This document shows, in pieces, positions 1 through 8,117 of a DNA stretch of 64,000 nucleotides. The stretch covers positions 178,299 to 242,298 of the forward strand of contig DDVS01000005.1 in NCBI GenBank assembly GCA_002345565.1, in the 5' to 3' direction. Under the pieces are notes generated by a model. That model had not been told where the DNA came from. It made no database searches and was given only the letters and a program-made list of their open reading frames with translations. Position 1 is the first letter of the stretch, and every line of letters begins with the position of its first letter. The translations under genes and the position numbers were made by a program. The stretch comes from Flavobacteriales bacterium UBA2306. Its GTDB lineage: Bacteria > Bacteroidota > Bacteroidia > Flavobacteriales > Weeksellaceae.

Positions 1-537
1 GTTATAGCCAGATTAACATATCAAAAAAATCCAATTTTATTCGTTGAGATTGCGAAAAAAATTAAAGAAATTATTCCCCAAGCAAAATTTTCTATATTGG
101 GTGCTGGAATCCACGACCATTTAATAAACGAGGTCACAACAAAAATTGAAGAATACGGTCTTAAAGAAAATTTCAAAATTCATCAATGGGGAAGTTTCAG
201 CTCATCATCAGAATATTTGAAAACATTGGATATTTTTTTGATGACTTCTGTTTTTGAAGGTTTACCGTTTTCCCTACTTGAAGCAATGAATGAAAATGTA
301 CTTTGTATAACTAGTAAATGTGATGGTTGTAACGATGTGATTAATAATAATGAAAATGGCTTTTCTTGCATGGTATTAGAAGACTATGTAAAGTGTATAA
401 TAAAAGCAATGAATAATCCTGAATTGAGTCATAACTTAAGAATTCATGCAAAAAAAGATTTAAAGGAAAAATATAATCTTGATAATTTCATTTCTAAACT
501 GGAAAATTATTATTTAACAGTAAAAAATCAAAATTAA
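1..537 (+). CDS. GT4-type glycosyltransferase, C-terminal part (5' end outside window)
   Basis: The reading frame is open from base 1, so only the C-terminal 178 or so residues are present; the ATG must lie upstream. The fragment begins with an ARLTYQKNP segment, typical of the start of the second Rossmann domain of group 1 (GT4) glycosyltransferases, followed by a FSILGAG strand-turn. An E-x7-E motif (EGLPFSLLE, about nt 256-282), used by this fold for nucleotide-sugar binding, is intact. It should transfer a sugar from a nucleotide donor to a lipid-linked or polysaccharide acceptor at the inner face of the cytoplasmic membrane. The next three genes are also of polysaccharide type, so it is probably the last glycosyltransferase of a surface polysaccharide cluster. 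Donor and acceptor cannot be told from the sequence. Confidence 0.85.
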   Translation, partial: VIARLTYQKNPILFVEIAKKIKEIIPQAKFSILGAGIHDHLINEVTTKIEEYGLKENFKIHQWGSFSSSSEYLKTLDIFLMTSVFEGLPFSLLEAMNENVLCITSKCDGCNDVINNNENGFSCMVLEDYVKCIIKAMNNPELSHNLRIHAKKDLKEKYNLDNFISKLENYYLTVKNQN

Positions 538-621
538 ATACAAAAAATAATTTTAATTCTTTTTTACAATCATTAGTTTAATTAATATTTAATGTGTTAA
601 TTATTCATCATTAATTATTCA

Positions 622-629
622 TATATTTG
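622..629 (+). promoter_or_regulatory. Bacteroidota -7 box (TATATTTG) of the cytidylyltransferase gene
   Basis: Exact match to TAnnTTTG, the -7 element recognised by the Bacteroidota primary sigma factor, 17 nt before the ATG at 647. It suggests that the genes from 647 onward have their own promoter inside the polysaccharide cluster. Confidence 0.55.
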
Positions 630-646
630 TGAACTAACTATAAATT

Positions 647-1084
647 ATGAAAACAGAAAAAATTGGAATTACATTTTCCGCATTCGATTTACTACATGCA
701 GGCCATATTAAAATGCTGGAAGAGGCAAAAACAGTCTGTGATTATCTAATTGTAGGTCTTCAAATGGATCCAACTATTGACAGACCACACAAAAACAAAC
801 CTACACAATCTGTTGTAGAACGCTATATTCAATTAAAAGCTTGCCGCTCTGTGGACGAAATTATCCCCTATAATACAGAAGAGGATTTACTAGACGTGCT
901 AAAATCCTTTGTAATTGACGTCAGAATTATTGGCGATGATTACAGAGACAAAGAATTTACAGGAAAGCAATATTGTGAAGAAAAAGGCATCGAAATCTAT
1001 TTCAATAAACGAGATCACCGTTTCTCCAGCTCAGCTCTTAAAAAAGCGGTTTTTGAACAAGAATTAAAAAAAATAAATCAATAA
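647..1084 (+). CDS. Cytidylyltransferase family protein (TagD / glycerol-3-phosphate cytidylyltransferase-like)
   Basis: A 145-residue protein with the nucleotidyltransferase HxGH signature near the N-terminus (H17-A-G-H20), preceded by the usual hydrophobic strand and a SAFDLLHAGH turn. A second stretch, RIIGDDY, near residue 100, and a serine-rich R-F-S-S-S-A segment at the C-terminal end take the place of the ISTT motif of TagD-like enzymes. The family joins CTP to a phosphorylated polyol or sugar, releasing pyrophosphate; it is slightly longer than TagD (about 130 residues). It lies 9 nt before rfbC and is likely co-transcribed with it, so a role in activating a polyol-phosphate or other substituent for surface polysaccharide is likely. 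The exact substrate is not visible. Confidence 0.8.
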   Translation: MKTEKIGITFSAFDLLHAGHIKMLEEAKTVCDYLIVGLQMDPTIDRPHKNKPTQSVVERYIQLKACRSVDEIIPYNTEEDLLDVLKSFVIDVRIIGDDYRDKEFTGKQYCEEKGIEIYFNKRDHRFSSSALKKAVFEQELKKINQ

Positions 1085-1093
1085 AAGTTAATA

Positions 1094-1639
1094 ATGAAGG
1101 TAAAATCTACACCATTACAAGATTGTTATATTATAGAACCTACAGTTTTTGAAGATGACCGCGGTTACTTTTTTGAAAAATTTAATGAAAAAACTTTTGA
1201 AGAATTAACCGGCCAAAACGGACATTTTGTACAAGATAACATCTCAAAATCTTCCTATGGCGTGCTTAGAGGTCTTCATTTACAAAAAGGTGAACACGCA
1301 CAGGCAAAATTAGTCTCTTGTTTAGAAGGCAAGGTTTTTGATGTTGCTGTGGATCTAAGAGAAAACTCCCCATCTTTTGGAAAATGGTTCGGCATAGAGC
1401 TTACCGCAGAGAATAAGCTTCAGCTCTATGTTCCTAGAGGTTTCGGACACGGTTTCTCGGTTTTGAGCGAAACGGCTGTTTTCTCTTACAAGTGTGATAA
1501 TTTTTATCATAAAGCTGCAGAAGGTGGTGTTTTATGGAATGATCCAGAGCTTAATATCGACTGGCAATTGCCTATGGATGATGTCATATTATCAGAAAAA
1601 GATAAAGTTTTACCATCTTTATCAGAAAAGAATTTCTAA
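1094..1639 (+). CDS. rfbC: dTDP-4-dehydrorhamnose 3,5-epimerase
   Basis: A 181-residue protein of normal length for RmlC/RfbC, a cupin-fold epimerase that converts dTDP-4-keto-6-deoxyglucose to dTDP-4-keto-L-rhamnose, the third step of dTDP-rhamnose synthesis. The RGLHLQ motif supplies the catalytic base H62; K72 and Y132 (in YKCDNFY) stand where the family has its active-site lysine and tyrosine. A PRGFGHGF loop follows, as usual. It acts in the cytoplasm on nucleotide sugar for the polysaccharide made by the neighbouring genes. The rfbA, rfbB and rfbD partners are not in this window and are presumably upstream. Recognition is strong; an epimerase for a related 6-deoxysugar is the only real alternative. 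Confidence 0.93.
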   Translation: MKVKSTPLQDCYIIEPTVFEDDRGYFFEKFNEKTFEELTGQNGHFVQDNISKSSYGVLRGLHLQKGEHAQAKLVSCLEGKVFDVAVDLRENSPSFGKWFGIELTAENKLQLYVPRGFGHGFSVLSETAVFSYKCDNFYHKAAEGGVLWNDPELNIDWQLPMDDVILSEKDKVLPSLSEKNF

Positions 1640-1759
1640 TTCTGACAAAAAAAACTATAACACATTTGAAAAACTAAAATTAATTTGTTAGAAAATTCTA
1701 AAAAATAATTCTATATTAATTATATTAGTTTTTTATGAAAATTTAAATTTATAAACAAC

Positions 1760-3142
1760 ATGCCTGTTTTTTTTCTAAGAAAACTGTCCAAATTTTTATT
1801 ACTCGGCGATTATTTGGTAATCAGCTTATGCTATGTGTTTTGGGTTTATTTTTTTATAAATCCCATAGATAAAGCCATTGTCCAAATTGATTATAAACTC
1901 CACATTATCATTTTGTTAGTTTTTTGGTCGGTCATTGCCAGATTAACCAGATTATATAAAAATACATATTATAGAGAATCTACAGATCATTTTAGTTTAC
2001 TGTCAAAAGCACTGTTTGGATTTGTATTATTCTTTTTACTCTATATCAATTTATTATATTCTCAAAAAGTAAGTTTTTATTTTTCTGCAAAATATCTTGT
2101 GTCGATTACCCTGCTAATGGCTTTTAACCGGATGTTTTTATTATTGCTGAGAAAAAACTACAGAAAAAAAATACATAAACAGGTTAATACCATATTAATT
2201 GGTAACAATCATTTTTCCCAAGCCATTTTAGCTAATGAAGAAGTAAGGGTCCTGATGGGTATTAAAGGCTTTTATGCTTTTGAAAAACTTCAAAACAATG
2301 GCCAATATCTAGGAACTATAGATTGTTTTTTAAAAGATATAGAGAGCGGTAAAATAGACAACATCATCCTTTGCGATGATAATATTGATGAAGAAATGTA
2401 TCATCATATTTTGAATATAGCGGAGCAGAATATGATTAGGATGTACATTGTACCAGATTTTAAATATGTCTCTTCCAGCAGCCATTCTTTAGACATCATT
2501 AATGGAATTCCATTTCTTACTTTAATGCCGGAACCTTTGTCCAATACAGAGAATCAATTCATTAAAAGAACTTTTGATTTGGTTTTTTCATTACTGGTAA
2601 TTGTTTTTCTTCTCTCGTGGCTTATTCCTATTGTAGCATTAATTATTAAATTAGAAAGCAGAGGTCCTATTTTCTTTTTACAGAAAAGATCTGGTCTCAA
2701 GAATGAGCCATTTAATTGTATCAAATTCAGAAGTATGGCGATTAATTCACATGCAGACCATTTAATTGCTACAAAAAACGATGCTAGAGTGACTAAGTTT
2801 GGTGCTTTTATGAGAAAAACCAGTATAGATGAATTGCCACAATTCATTAATGTATTTATAGGGAATATGTCCGTCGTAGGGCCTAGGCCGCATATGCTTT
2901 CGCAAACCAAACAATATTCACAAATCACAAGAAAATATATGCTAAGACATATGATAAAGCCTGGGATTACAGGATGGGCGCAGGTAATGGGCTCCAGAGG
3001 AGAAATCTTTAGCCACGAAGATATGGCACAGCGCGTTAAAAAAGATATTTGGTATATCCAAAATTGGTCTTTCTTTTTGGATCTCAAAATTATATTTTTG
3101 ACTTTTTACAATATTGTAAAAGGGGATGACCAAGCGTATTAA
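1760..3142 (+). CDS. Polyprenyl glycosylphosphotransferase (WcaJ-like sugar transferase)
   Basis: A 460-residue membrane enzyme. About four hydrophobic segments in the first 130 residues form the N-terminal membrane domain; a Rossmann-like middle region follows (about 145-260); another membrane segment lies near residue 280; and the C-terminal 190 residues are a bacterial sugar transferase domain with KRTFDLVFS, LIKLESRGPIFFLQKRSG, FKSM-like FRSM, and the DELPQFINVFIGNMSVVGPRP signature. The family moves a hexose-1-phosphate from UDP-sugar to undecaprenyl phosphate, starting capsule, exopolysaccharide or O-antigen repeat-unit synthesis. It closes the polysaccharide gene group, and a hairpin terminator follows at 3165. 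The sugar moved (glucose, galactose or an N-acetylated sugar) cannot be decided by eye. Confidence 0.9.
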   Translation: MPVFFLRKLSKFLLLGDYLVISLCYVFWVYFFINPIDKAIVQIDYKLHIIILLVFWSVIARLTRLYKNTYYRESTDHFSLLSKALFGFVLFFLLYINLLYSQKVSFYFSAKYLVSITLLMAFNRMFLLLLRKNYRKKIHKQVNTILIGNNHFSQAILANEEVRVLMGIKGFYAFEKLQNNGQYLGTIDCFLKDIESGKIDNIILCDDNIDEEMYHHILNIAEQNMIRMYIVPDFKYVSSSSHSLDIINGIPFLTLMPEPLSNTENQFIKRTFDLVFSLLVIVFLLSWLIPIVALIIKLESRGPIFFLQKRSGLKNEPFNCIKFRSMAINSHADHLIATKNDARVTKFGAFMRKTSIDELPQFINVFIGNMSVVGPRPHMLSQTKQYSQITRKYMLRHMIKPGITGWAQVMGSRGEIFSHEDMAQRVKKDIWYIQNWSFFLDLKIIFLTFYNIVKGDDQAY

Positions 3143-3164
3143 TCAATTTAAAATATTATAATCT

Positions 3165-3190
3165 GGAATCAAATTTTGATTCCTTTTTTT
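3165..3190 (+). terminator. Rho-independent terminator after the sugar transferase
   Basis: GGAATC (3165-3170) pairs with GATTCC (3178-3183) across an A/T-rich loop and is followed by a run of seven T. It ends the polysaccharide group just before the rimO promoter. Confidence 0.7.
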
Positions 3191-3195
3191 ATTCC

Positions 3196-3203
3196 TAAAT
3201 TTG
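3196..3203 (+). promoter_or_regulatory. Bacteroidota -7 box (TAAATTTG) of rimO
   Basis: Exact TAnnTTTG match directly after the terminator at 3165-3190 and 19 nt before the rimO ATG at 3223. Confidence 0.6.
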
Positions 3204-3222
3204 CAGACTCAAAAATCTGAAT

Positions 3223-4524
3223 ATGCGTACTAAATCGGTTGGTAAAAAGAAAATTAATATTGTAACATTAGGTTGCTCCAAGAATGTATATGATTCCGAA
3301 GTTCTTATGGGACAGCTAGAAGCTAATGGTAAACAAGTAGTCCACGAGGAAAAAGGAGATGTTGTGGTAATTAATACCTGCGGATTTATCGATAATGCGA
3401 AAGAAGAAAGCGTAAACACCATTCTGGAATATGTAGATCTCAAAAACCAAGGCATTGTAGAAAAAGTTTTTGTTACTGGGTGCCTTTCCGAAAGATATAA
3501 ACCAGACTTGGAAAGAGAAATTCCGGATGTTGATCAATATTTCGGGACCCGCGATTTGCCTATCCTTTTGAAACATCTGGGTGCAGATTACAAACACGAA
3601 CTTGTAGGAGAGAGACTAACTACAACCCCAAAACATTACGCCTACCTTAAAATATCCGAAGGTTGTGATAGGCCTTGTTCATTTTGCGCTATTCCTCTAA
3701 TGCGTGGTGCGCATATTTCTACACCCATAGAGAAATTAGTTATCGAAGCTCAGAAACTAGCTAAAAAAGGAGTGAAGGAATTAATTCTAATTGCTCAGGA
3801 TTTAACTTTTTATGGTCTTGATATTTATAAAAGAAGAGCCTTGGGAGATTTGCTTTTGGAATTAATAAAGGTAGAAGGCATAGAATGGATTCGCTTACAT
3901 TATGCGTTCCCGTCTGGATTTCCGGAAGATGTACTCGATATAATTAAAACAGAGCCCAAAATCTGTAATTATATTGATATTCCACTTCAGCATATTAATA
4001 CAGAGTTGCTAAAGGCGATGAAACGTGGTACCACCTTAGAGAAGACGAATACACTGCTTGATAAATTTCGGGAAAAAGTTCCGGATATGGCTATCAGAAC
4101 AACATTGATTGTTGGATTTCCCGGTGAAAGCGAAGAAAGATTTGAAGAACTGAAGCAATGGGTGAAAGATCAACGTTTTGACCGTCTTGGCTGTTTTACT
4201 TACTCTCACGAAGAAAATACGACGGCTTTTGAACTTGAGGATAATATTCCAGATGATATTAAACAAAAAAGAGTAGAGGAGATCATGGATATTCAACAAC
4301 AAATTTCATGGGAAAAAAATCAGGAAAAAGTAGGCAAAATATTCAAATGTATTTTTGATAGAAAAGAAGGCGAGTATTTTGTAGGCAGAACAGAATATGA
4401 TTCGCCAGATGTAGATAATACGGTTTTGGTTCCTGCAAAAGACGTGTACATCTCAATTGGGGAATTTGCTGAAGTAAAAATCACCTCGGCCGAAGACTAT
4501 GATTTAATCGGAGAATTGGTATAA
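3223..4524 (+). CDS. rimO: Ribosomal protein S12 methylthiotransferase
   Basis: A 433-residue radical-SAM enzyme that adds a methylthio group to a conserved aspartate of ribosomal protein S12. The N-terminal UPF0004 domain has the three cysteines of the auxiliary cluster (C18, C53, C87); the radical-SAM cluster is C148-x3-C152-x2-C155 in SEGCDRPCSFCAIP; a TRAM-like domain occupies the last 65 or so residues. The SEGCDRPCSFC sequence and overall length fit RimO better than the related tRNA enzyme MiaB. It has its own promoter and terminator and so is a single-gene unit. Confidence 0.93.
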   Translation: MRTKSVGKKKINIVTLGCSKNVYDSEVLMGQLEANGKQVVHEEKGDVVVINTCGFIDNAKEESVNTILEYVDLKNQGIVEKVFVTGCLSERYKPDLEREIPDVDQYFGTRDLPILLKHLGADYKHELVGERLTTTPKHYAYLKISEGCDRPCSFCAIPLMRGAHISTPIEKLVIEAQKLAKKGVKELILIAQDLTFYGLDIYKRRALGDLLLELIKVEGIEWIRLHYAFPSGFPEDVLDIIKTEPKICNYIDIPLQHINTELLKAMKRGTTLEKTNTLLDKFREKVPDMAIRTTLIVGFPGESEERFEELKQWVKDQRFDRLGCFTYSHEENTTAFELEDNIPDDIKQKRVEEIMDIQQQISWEKNQEKVGKIFKCIFDRKEGEYFVGRTEYDSPDVDNTVLVPAKDVYISIGEFAEVKITSAEDYDLIGELV

Positions 4525-4543
4525 AATCAATTTATTATCAATA

Positions 4544-4572
4544 AAAACCAAAGTTATTGCTTTGGTTTTTTT
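4544..4572 (+). terminator. Rho-independent terminator after rimO
   Basis: Perfect 10-bp stem, AAAACCAAAG (4544-4553) with CTTTGGTTTT (4560-4569), six-base loop, then a T-run. It lies 20 nt after the rimO stop. Confidence 0.85.
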
Positions 4573-4982
4573 AATGAATATTGTTAAAAAAAATACGTTT
4601 TGTAATTAACTTCCTGTATTTCAAATGTTTATATGATTTTAAATTGCTAAAAATGATAAATATATTAATGTTTTATCATTTTGATATTAATATACGCGTT
4701 TTAATAAATGCAAAAGTGTTTTTTGCAAATTTAATTATTAATAATTAGCTAAAATTTGTTTGTAATTATTTATATAATATAAATTAAAATTTAAATAATT
4801 ATATTAAGTATTTGATTTATAAATGTTTAATTTATTTCTATGGGATTATATTGTCTTGAATTTTAATAAAATATAAAATTATTTAACGGTTTTTAACAAG
4901 TCTTTATAACCGCTTCTATCAGAAGGTTTACAGGATTTTATATACTGTTTTAAAGGAGTTAGCTGGGGAAATCTGCAAAAAA
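4573..4982. other. Long AT-rich intergenic stretch without a recognisable gene
   Basis: Very AT-rich. It holds one inverted repeat (AAAATGATAAA around 4650-4660 with TTTATCATTTT around 4672-4682) inside which only a 31-codon AT-driven ORF is open. A slightly more GC-rich patch at about 4945-4975 precedes the promoter of the next gene. No coding gene or known RNA is recognised. Confidence 0.5.
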
Positions 4983-5014
4983 CAAAGCTTAGATATTCAA
5001 GATATCTATCTTTG
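4983..5014. promoter_or_regulatory. Near-perfect inverted repeat over the promoter of the RlpA-like gene
   Basis: CAAAGCTTAGATAT (4983-4996) faces ATATCTATCTTTG (5002-5014) across a short centre. The right arm contains TATCTTTG (5007-5014), an exact Bacteroidota -7 box, so a protein bound here would block RNA polymerase. The regulator is unknown. Confidence 0.45.
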
Positions 5015-5044
5015 CGGAGTCAAAACCCTAAAAATAAATTCAAA

Positions 5045-5413
5045 ATGATGAAAAGAGCCCTTCTCGTAATCATAATGATGATTTCAACACTTGGTATTTA
5101 TTCTTTCAAGAACAATGCCACTGATGCGAAAACAAGTTTTGTATCATACTACCACGATAAATTTGATGGTAAAAAAACAGCAAGCGGAGAAATTTTTGAT
5201 AACTCTGCGCTAACAGCAGCAAACAAAACATTAGCTTTCGGTACGTTGGTGAAGATCACCAATCTCATCTCCGGAAAAAGTGTAGTTGTAAAAATTAATG
5301 ACAGAGGTCCTTACCATTCTTCAAGAGCCTTTGATCTTTCTAAAGCTGCTTTCAAATCTATTGCAGACGTGCGTAAAGGTACAATTGCGGTAGAATATGA
5401 AATTCTAGATTAA
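5045..5413 (+). CDS. RlpA-like double-psi beta-barrel protein, secreted
   Basis: A 122-residue protein when started at the ATG at 5045; a TTG further up at 5012 lies inside the promoter box TATCTTTG and is unlikely to be used. A short N-terminal hydrophobic signal (KRALLVIIMMISTLGIYSF) is followed by one RlpA/DPBB domain with the marks TASGEIFDN, FGTLVKITNL, VVKINDRGPY and the closing R-x-F-D-L-S. RlpA proteins are septal lytic transglycosylases or related cell-wall proteins; small single-domain forms like this are common in Bacteroidota. There is no SPOR domain, so septal targeting by that route is not expected. It is transcribed alone and ends at a strong terminator. Confidence 0.8.
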   Translation: MMKRALLVIIMMISTLGIYSFKNNATDAKTSFVSYYHDKFDGKKTASGEIFDNSALTAANKTLAFGTLVKITNLISGKSVVVKINDRGPYHSSRAFDLSKAAFKSIADVRKGTIAVEYEILD

Positions 5414-5436
5414 AGAAATTATCTTATTACGGTAAA

Positions 5437-5474
5437 AAAATATCCAATCAGATTTCTGATTGGATATTTTTATT
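5437..5474 (+). terminator. Strong Rho-independent terminator after the RlpA-like gene
   Basis: A 16-bp perfect inverted repeat (5437-5452 with 5455-5470, core TATCCAATCAGA) followed by T-rich sequence; the outer A/T pairs make it able to act on both strands. Confidence 0.85.
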
Positions 5475-5546
5475 TTAAGATTAAAATACATTTCCATATA
5501 ATACACTTTTTGAAAAATACAACCAAAACTAAATATGACTTTGGTT

Positions 5547-5690
5547 TTATAATTTATAAACAAATAAATACAAACTAACATTTCCATTCTTCTCGGTAAT
5601 TTTCTTTTCTATAAAATCCTGTGCATTGGAAGACAATGAAAATCCTACGACACTACACAAAATTCCAATTCGTAAAAGCTCTTTCTTGAT
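5547..5690 (-). pseudogene. Relic of a secreted protein gene: signal peptide with lost start codon
   Basis: Reading the minus strand from 5690 gives 47 codons that look like a typical flavobacterial signal peptide (IKKELLRIGILCSVVGFSLS, then SNAQDF, a usual signal-peptidase cleavage context) followed by about 20 residues and a TAA at 5547. The first codon is ATC where ATG is expected (AATATCAAGAAA against the usual AATATGAAGAAA). So a single base change seems to have removed the start, and the gene body is gone. It has no recognisable function now. The alternative, that the match to a signal peptide is chance, is less likely because n, h and c regions are all in place. Confidence 0.45.
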
Positions 5691-5790
5691 ATTTTAATTA
5701 ATATTAAATTCAGCGCAAATCTAATCATTGTTTTAGTATTTGATGAATGTATTTGTTTGATTTTTAAATATTTCAATTGAAAAGATTAAA

Positions 5791-5824
5791 TCAAAAAAAC
5801 CAATCAAGTGATTGGTTTTTTTGA
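5791..5824 (-). terminator. Rho-independent terminator after pepD
   Basis: TCAAAAAAACCAATCA (5791-5806) and its complement (5809-5824) form a perfect 16-bp hairpin whose minus-strand 3' arm ends in a T-run, 10 nt after the pepD stop. Confidence 0.85.
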
Positions 5825-5834
5825 TTTTTATAAA

Positions 5835-7274
5835 TTATTTACCTGGGATGTTTTTTAAAATTTCCTGTGTGTATTTCCAGAATTTTTGAACAGATGATAT
5901 ACTCGCTCTTTCATCCGGAGAATGCGCACCTTTAATAGTTGGTCCAAAACTCACCATTTCCATTTTTGGGTAATTGGCTCCGATGATTCCGCATTCTAAA
6001 CCTGCGTGACAAGCGACTACCATTGGCTTTTCACCAAAATTGGATTCGTAAAGCTCTGTCATTACTTTGATGATTTCTGCTTCCGGTTTTGGTTTCCAGC
6101 CGGGATAAGAACCTCCGAATTCTGTTTTCAATCCATTGCTTTCAAAAGATGCTTTCAATTGATTCGCAACTTCCCATTTTGTAGATTCTACGGAAGAACG
6201 CGTCAAGTTTAATATTTTGATTTCGCCATTTTTCAATTCCACTCTTGCAACGTTGTTAGATGCTTCTACCAAGCCTTCTACATCCGGACTCATTCGGAAA
6301 ACGCCGTTGTGAGCAGCATTGATTGCAAAAACTATTTTTTTAGAATCTACAACAGAAATTGCTTTTTCTGATAAATCTACTTTCTCGATATGGATAACTA
6401 AATCTTTTTCTAATGAAGCAAATTCCTCAAGAATTTCAGATTTCAATTGTTCAAATTTTGATAAAAAATCTTCAGAATTATCAACAGAAACAATCGCTTT
6501 AGCTTCTCTCGGAATAGCATTTCTCAAATTTCCACCGTCAATTAAACTTAACTGAATTTGATGGTCTAATCCTAAGAATAACAATCTTCCCAATAATTTG
6601 TTCGAATTTCCAAAACCTTTGATAATGTCCATTCCGGAATGTCCGCCTTGTAAACCTTTGATCTCGATTTTGAAAATTTCTCCTTTTGCTTCTTCCAAAT
6701 CGAATTTTGCAGAAGCCGTCACATCCACACCACCAGCACAACCGATATCGATTTCGTCATCTTCTTCTGTGTCAAGATTAAGAAGGATTTCTCCTTTCAA
6801 TTGTCCCGGTTTCAATGCCAATGCGCCAGTCATTCCTGTTTCTTCGTCTATCGTGAAAAGAGCTTCCAATTCTGGATGCGCAATGTCATTACTTTCTAGG
6901 ATTGACATAATTGTTGCAACGCCCAAACCGTTATCAGCTCCCAAGGTTGTTCCTTTTGCTCTTACCCAATCGCCATCTACATACATTTGGATTCCTTGAG
7001 TTTCGAAATCAAAATCTACATCATTGTTTTTTTGACAAACCATATCAAGGTGAGATTGCATCACGATGGGCGTTCTGTTTTCCATTCCGGAAGTTGCAGG
7101 TTTTGTGATGATGACATTTCCAACTTCGTCAACGGTTGTTGGCAATCCAAGATTTTCCCCGAATTCTTTTATGAATTGTATAACTTTTTCTTCTTTTTTT
7201 GATGGTCTGGGAACCGAATTCAGTGCTTCGAAATTCTTCCAAATCACTTTTGGTTCCAGTTGTGAATATTCCAT
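5835..7274 (-). CDS. pepD: Aminoacyl-histidine dipeptidase (M20 metallopeptidase)
   Basis: A 479-residue protein of the length and layout of PepD/PepV-type beta-Ala-His dipeptidases, which hydrolyse dipeptides such as carnosine-like X-His in the cytoplasm. The dizinc site is intact: H75 and D77 in QSHLDMV, D114 in LGADNGLG, E144-E145 in DEETGMTG, D168 in NLDTEE, and a late histidine in GAHSPDER. A dimerisation (lid) domain is inserted between roughly residues 200 and 370. No signal peptide. It is a single gene, with a terminator behind it and a divergent FUSC-domain gene ahead. Confidence 0.92.
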   Translation of the reverse strand: MEYSQLEPKVIWKNFEALNSVPRPSKKEEKVIQFIKEFGENLGLPTTVDEVGNVIITKPATSGMENRTPIVMQSHLDMVCQKNNDVDFDFETQGIQMYVDGDWVRAKGTTLGADNGLGVATIMSILESNDIAHPELEALFTIDEETGMTGALALKPGQLKGEILLNLDTEEDDEIDIGCAGGVDVTASAKFDLEEAKGEIFKIEIKGLQGGHSGMDIIKGFGNSNKLLGRLLFLGLDHQIQLSLIDGGNLRNAIPREAKAIVSVDNSEDFLSKFEQLKSEILEEFASLEKDLVIHIEKVDLSEKAISVVDSKKIVFAINAAHNGVFRMSPDVEGLVEASNNVARVELKNGEIKILNLTRSSVESTKWEVANQLKASFESNGLKTEFGGSYPGWKPKPEAEIIKVMTELYESNFGEKPMVVACHAGLECGIIGANYPKMEMVSFGPTIKGAHSPDERASISSVQKFWKYTQEILKNIPGK

Positions 7275-7382
7275 TTTTTTTTTGAAATTTTTTGATGTTG
7301 CAATTTAATAATTATGAAAGGAAAATGAAATCTTTATGACATAAATAATGTTTCTGTAACCTTTCTTTCGTTTTATGTTTTA

Positions 7383-7390
7383 TAATTTTG
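7383..7390 (+). promoter_or_regulatory. Bacteroidota -7 box (TAATTTTG) of the small FUSC gene
   Basis: Exact TAnnTTTG match 25 nt before the ATG at 7416. Confidence 0.5.
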
Positions 7391-7415
7391 AAGCTTCAAT
7401 TCTAGCAAACTATTG

Positions 7416-7931
7416 ATGTCGAATTTTTTACAACAGTTTTCCAAATTTTTAAGATTAAGAGTTTCTATTTCTGAGTGGATTTATCTCATAAAATGCGTAA
7501 TTGGCGCATCTATTTGTTATCTGTTTTATATTTTTCTTCCGCAATATCCAGTTTATTGGGCTTTGATTTCCGTTGTGATCGTGTTTTCGCCAGATAATAG
7601 CAATAAGCTGGCTTATGACCGAATCAAATCTAATCTTTTGGGAGCTTCTATTGGAATGCTTTTATTCTTAATTCCAATTCCTAATATTCTTTTGATTTGT
7701 TTTGGAGTGGCTTTAACGATTTTGGTCGGGATTGCTTTGAAGCTTGACAATACGCTTCGTTCCGCATTGGCTGCAATGGTGATTGTTTTGATTGAAGAAA
7801 ATCAGGCGCACGATTGGCTGATTCCCATTGAACGTGTAATTTGTGTCTGCATCGGATGTTTTGTTGCGTTGATCATCACTTTTATTTTTTCTAAGTTCAA
7901 AAGTTACGGTCAAACTTTTTTGAAACATTGA
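7416..7931 (+). CDS. Small FUSC-domain inner-membrane protein
   Basis: A 171-residue protein starting at the ATG at 7416 (a TTG one codon earlier is also open). It has about four hydrophobic segments with the FUSC_2 pattern: VYWALISVVIVFSPDNSN, then a charged loop RIKSNLLGASIGMLLFL, and a GCFVALIITFIF end. The family includes parts of aromatic-acid efflux and YccS-like membrane proteins, but one such domain alone has no settled function. It sits alone, and its 3' side is occupied by a dispersed intergenic repeat starting 6 nt after the stop. A much larger FUSC protein is encoded at 16968. Confidence 0.75.
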   Translation: MSNFLQQFSKFLRLRVSISEWIYLIKCVIGASICYLFYIFLPQYPVYWALISVVIVFSPDNSNKLAYDRIKSNLLGASIGMLLFLIPIPNILLICFGVALTILVGIALKLDNTLRSALAAMVIVLIEENQAHDWLIPIERVICVCIGCFVALIITFIFSKFKSYGQTFLKH

Positions 7932-7937
7932 CAAAAG

Positions 7938-8059
7938 GTACAAAACCCCTAGCCCCGATGGCAGTGACATCCTTTTTTGTTTTCTATTGCTAATGTTATT
8001 TTTATGGACTATCGTTCTGAAAACAAAAAAGATATAGCGGATAGCGGGATTAAGCTCCT
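7938..8059 (-). repeat. Dispersed intergenic element, GGAGC...TATATC-T6 family, copy 1
   Basis: Read on the minus strand it begins AGGAGCTTAATCCCGCTATC, continues CGCTATATCTTTTTTG, and after about 50 nt ends AAAAAAGGATGTCACTGCCA followed by TCGGGGCTAGGGGTTTTGTAC. Both ends match the copy at 40591-40715, and the left end matches the copy at 38054. TTTTTTGTTTTC and GAAAACAAAAAA in the two halves face each other, so a hairpin can form. It fills the space between two genes. Confidence 0.75.
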
Positions 8060-8063
8060 AAAT

Positions 8064-8093
8064 AAAAAAACTCCCCAAAAAATTGGAGAGTTT
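8064..8093 (-). terminator. Rho-independent terminator after ahcY
   Basis: On the minus strand AAACTCTCC pairs with GGGGAGTTT (one G-T pair) and is followed by further T residues; 25 nt after the ahcY stop. Confidence 0.75.
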
Positions 8094-8117
8094 CTATAAA
8101 ATTTAAGATTAAGAATC

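Noticed and set aside
4652..4750. A 31-codon ORF in the rimO-RlpA spacer
   Set aside because: Composition is that of AT-rich spacer, it overlaps a hairpin, and there is no promoter or membrane/signal pattern.
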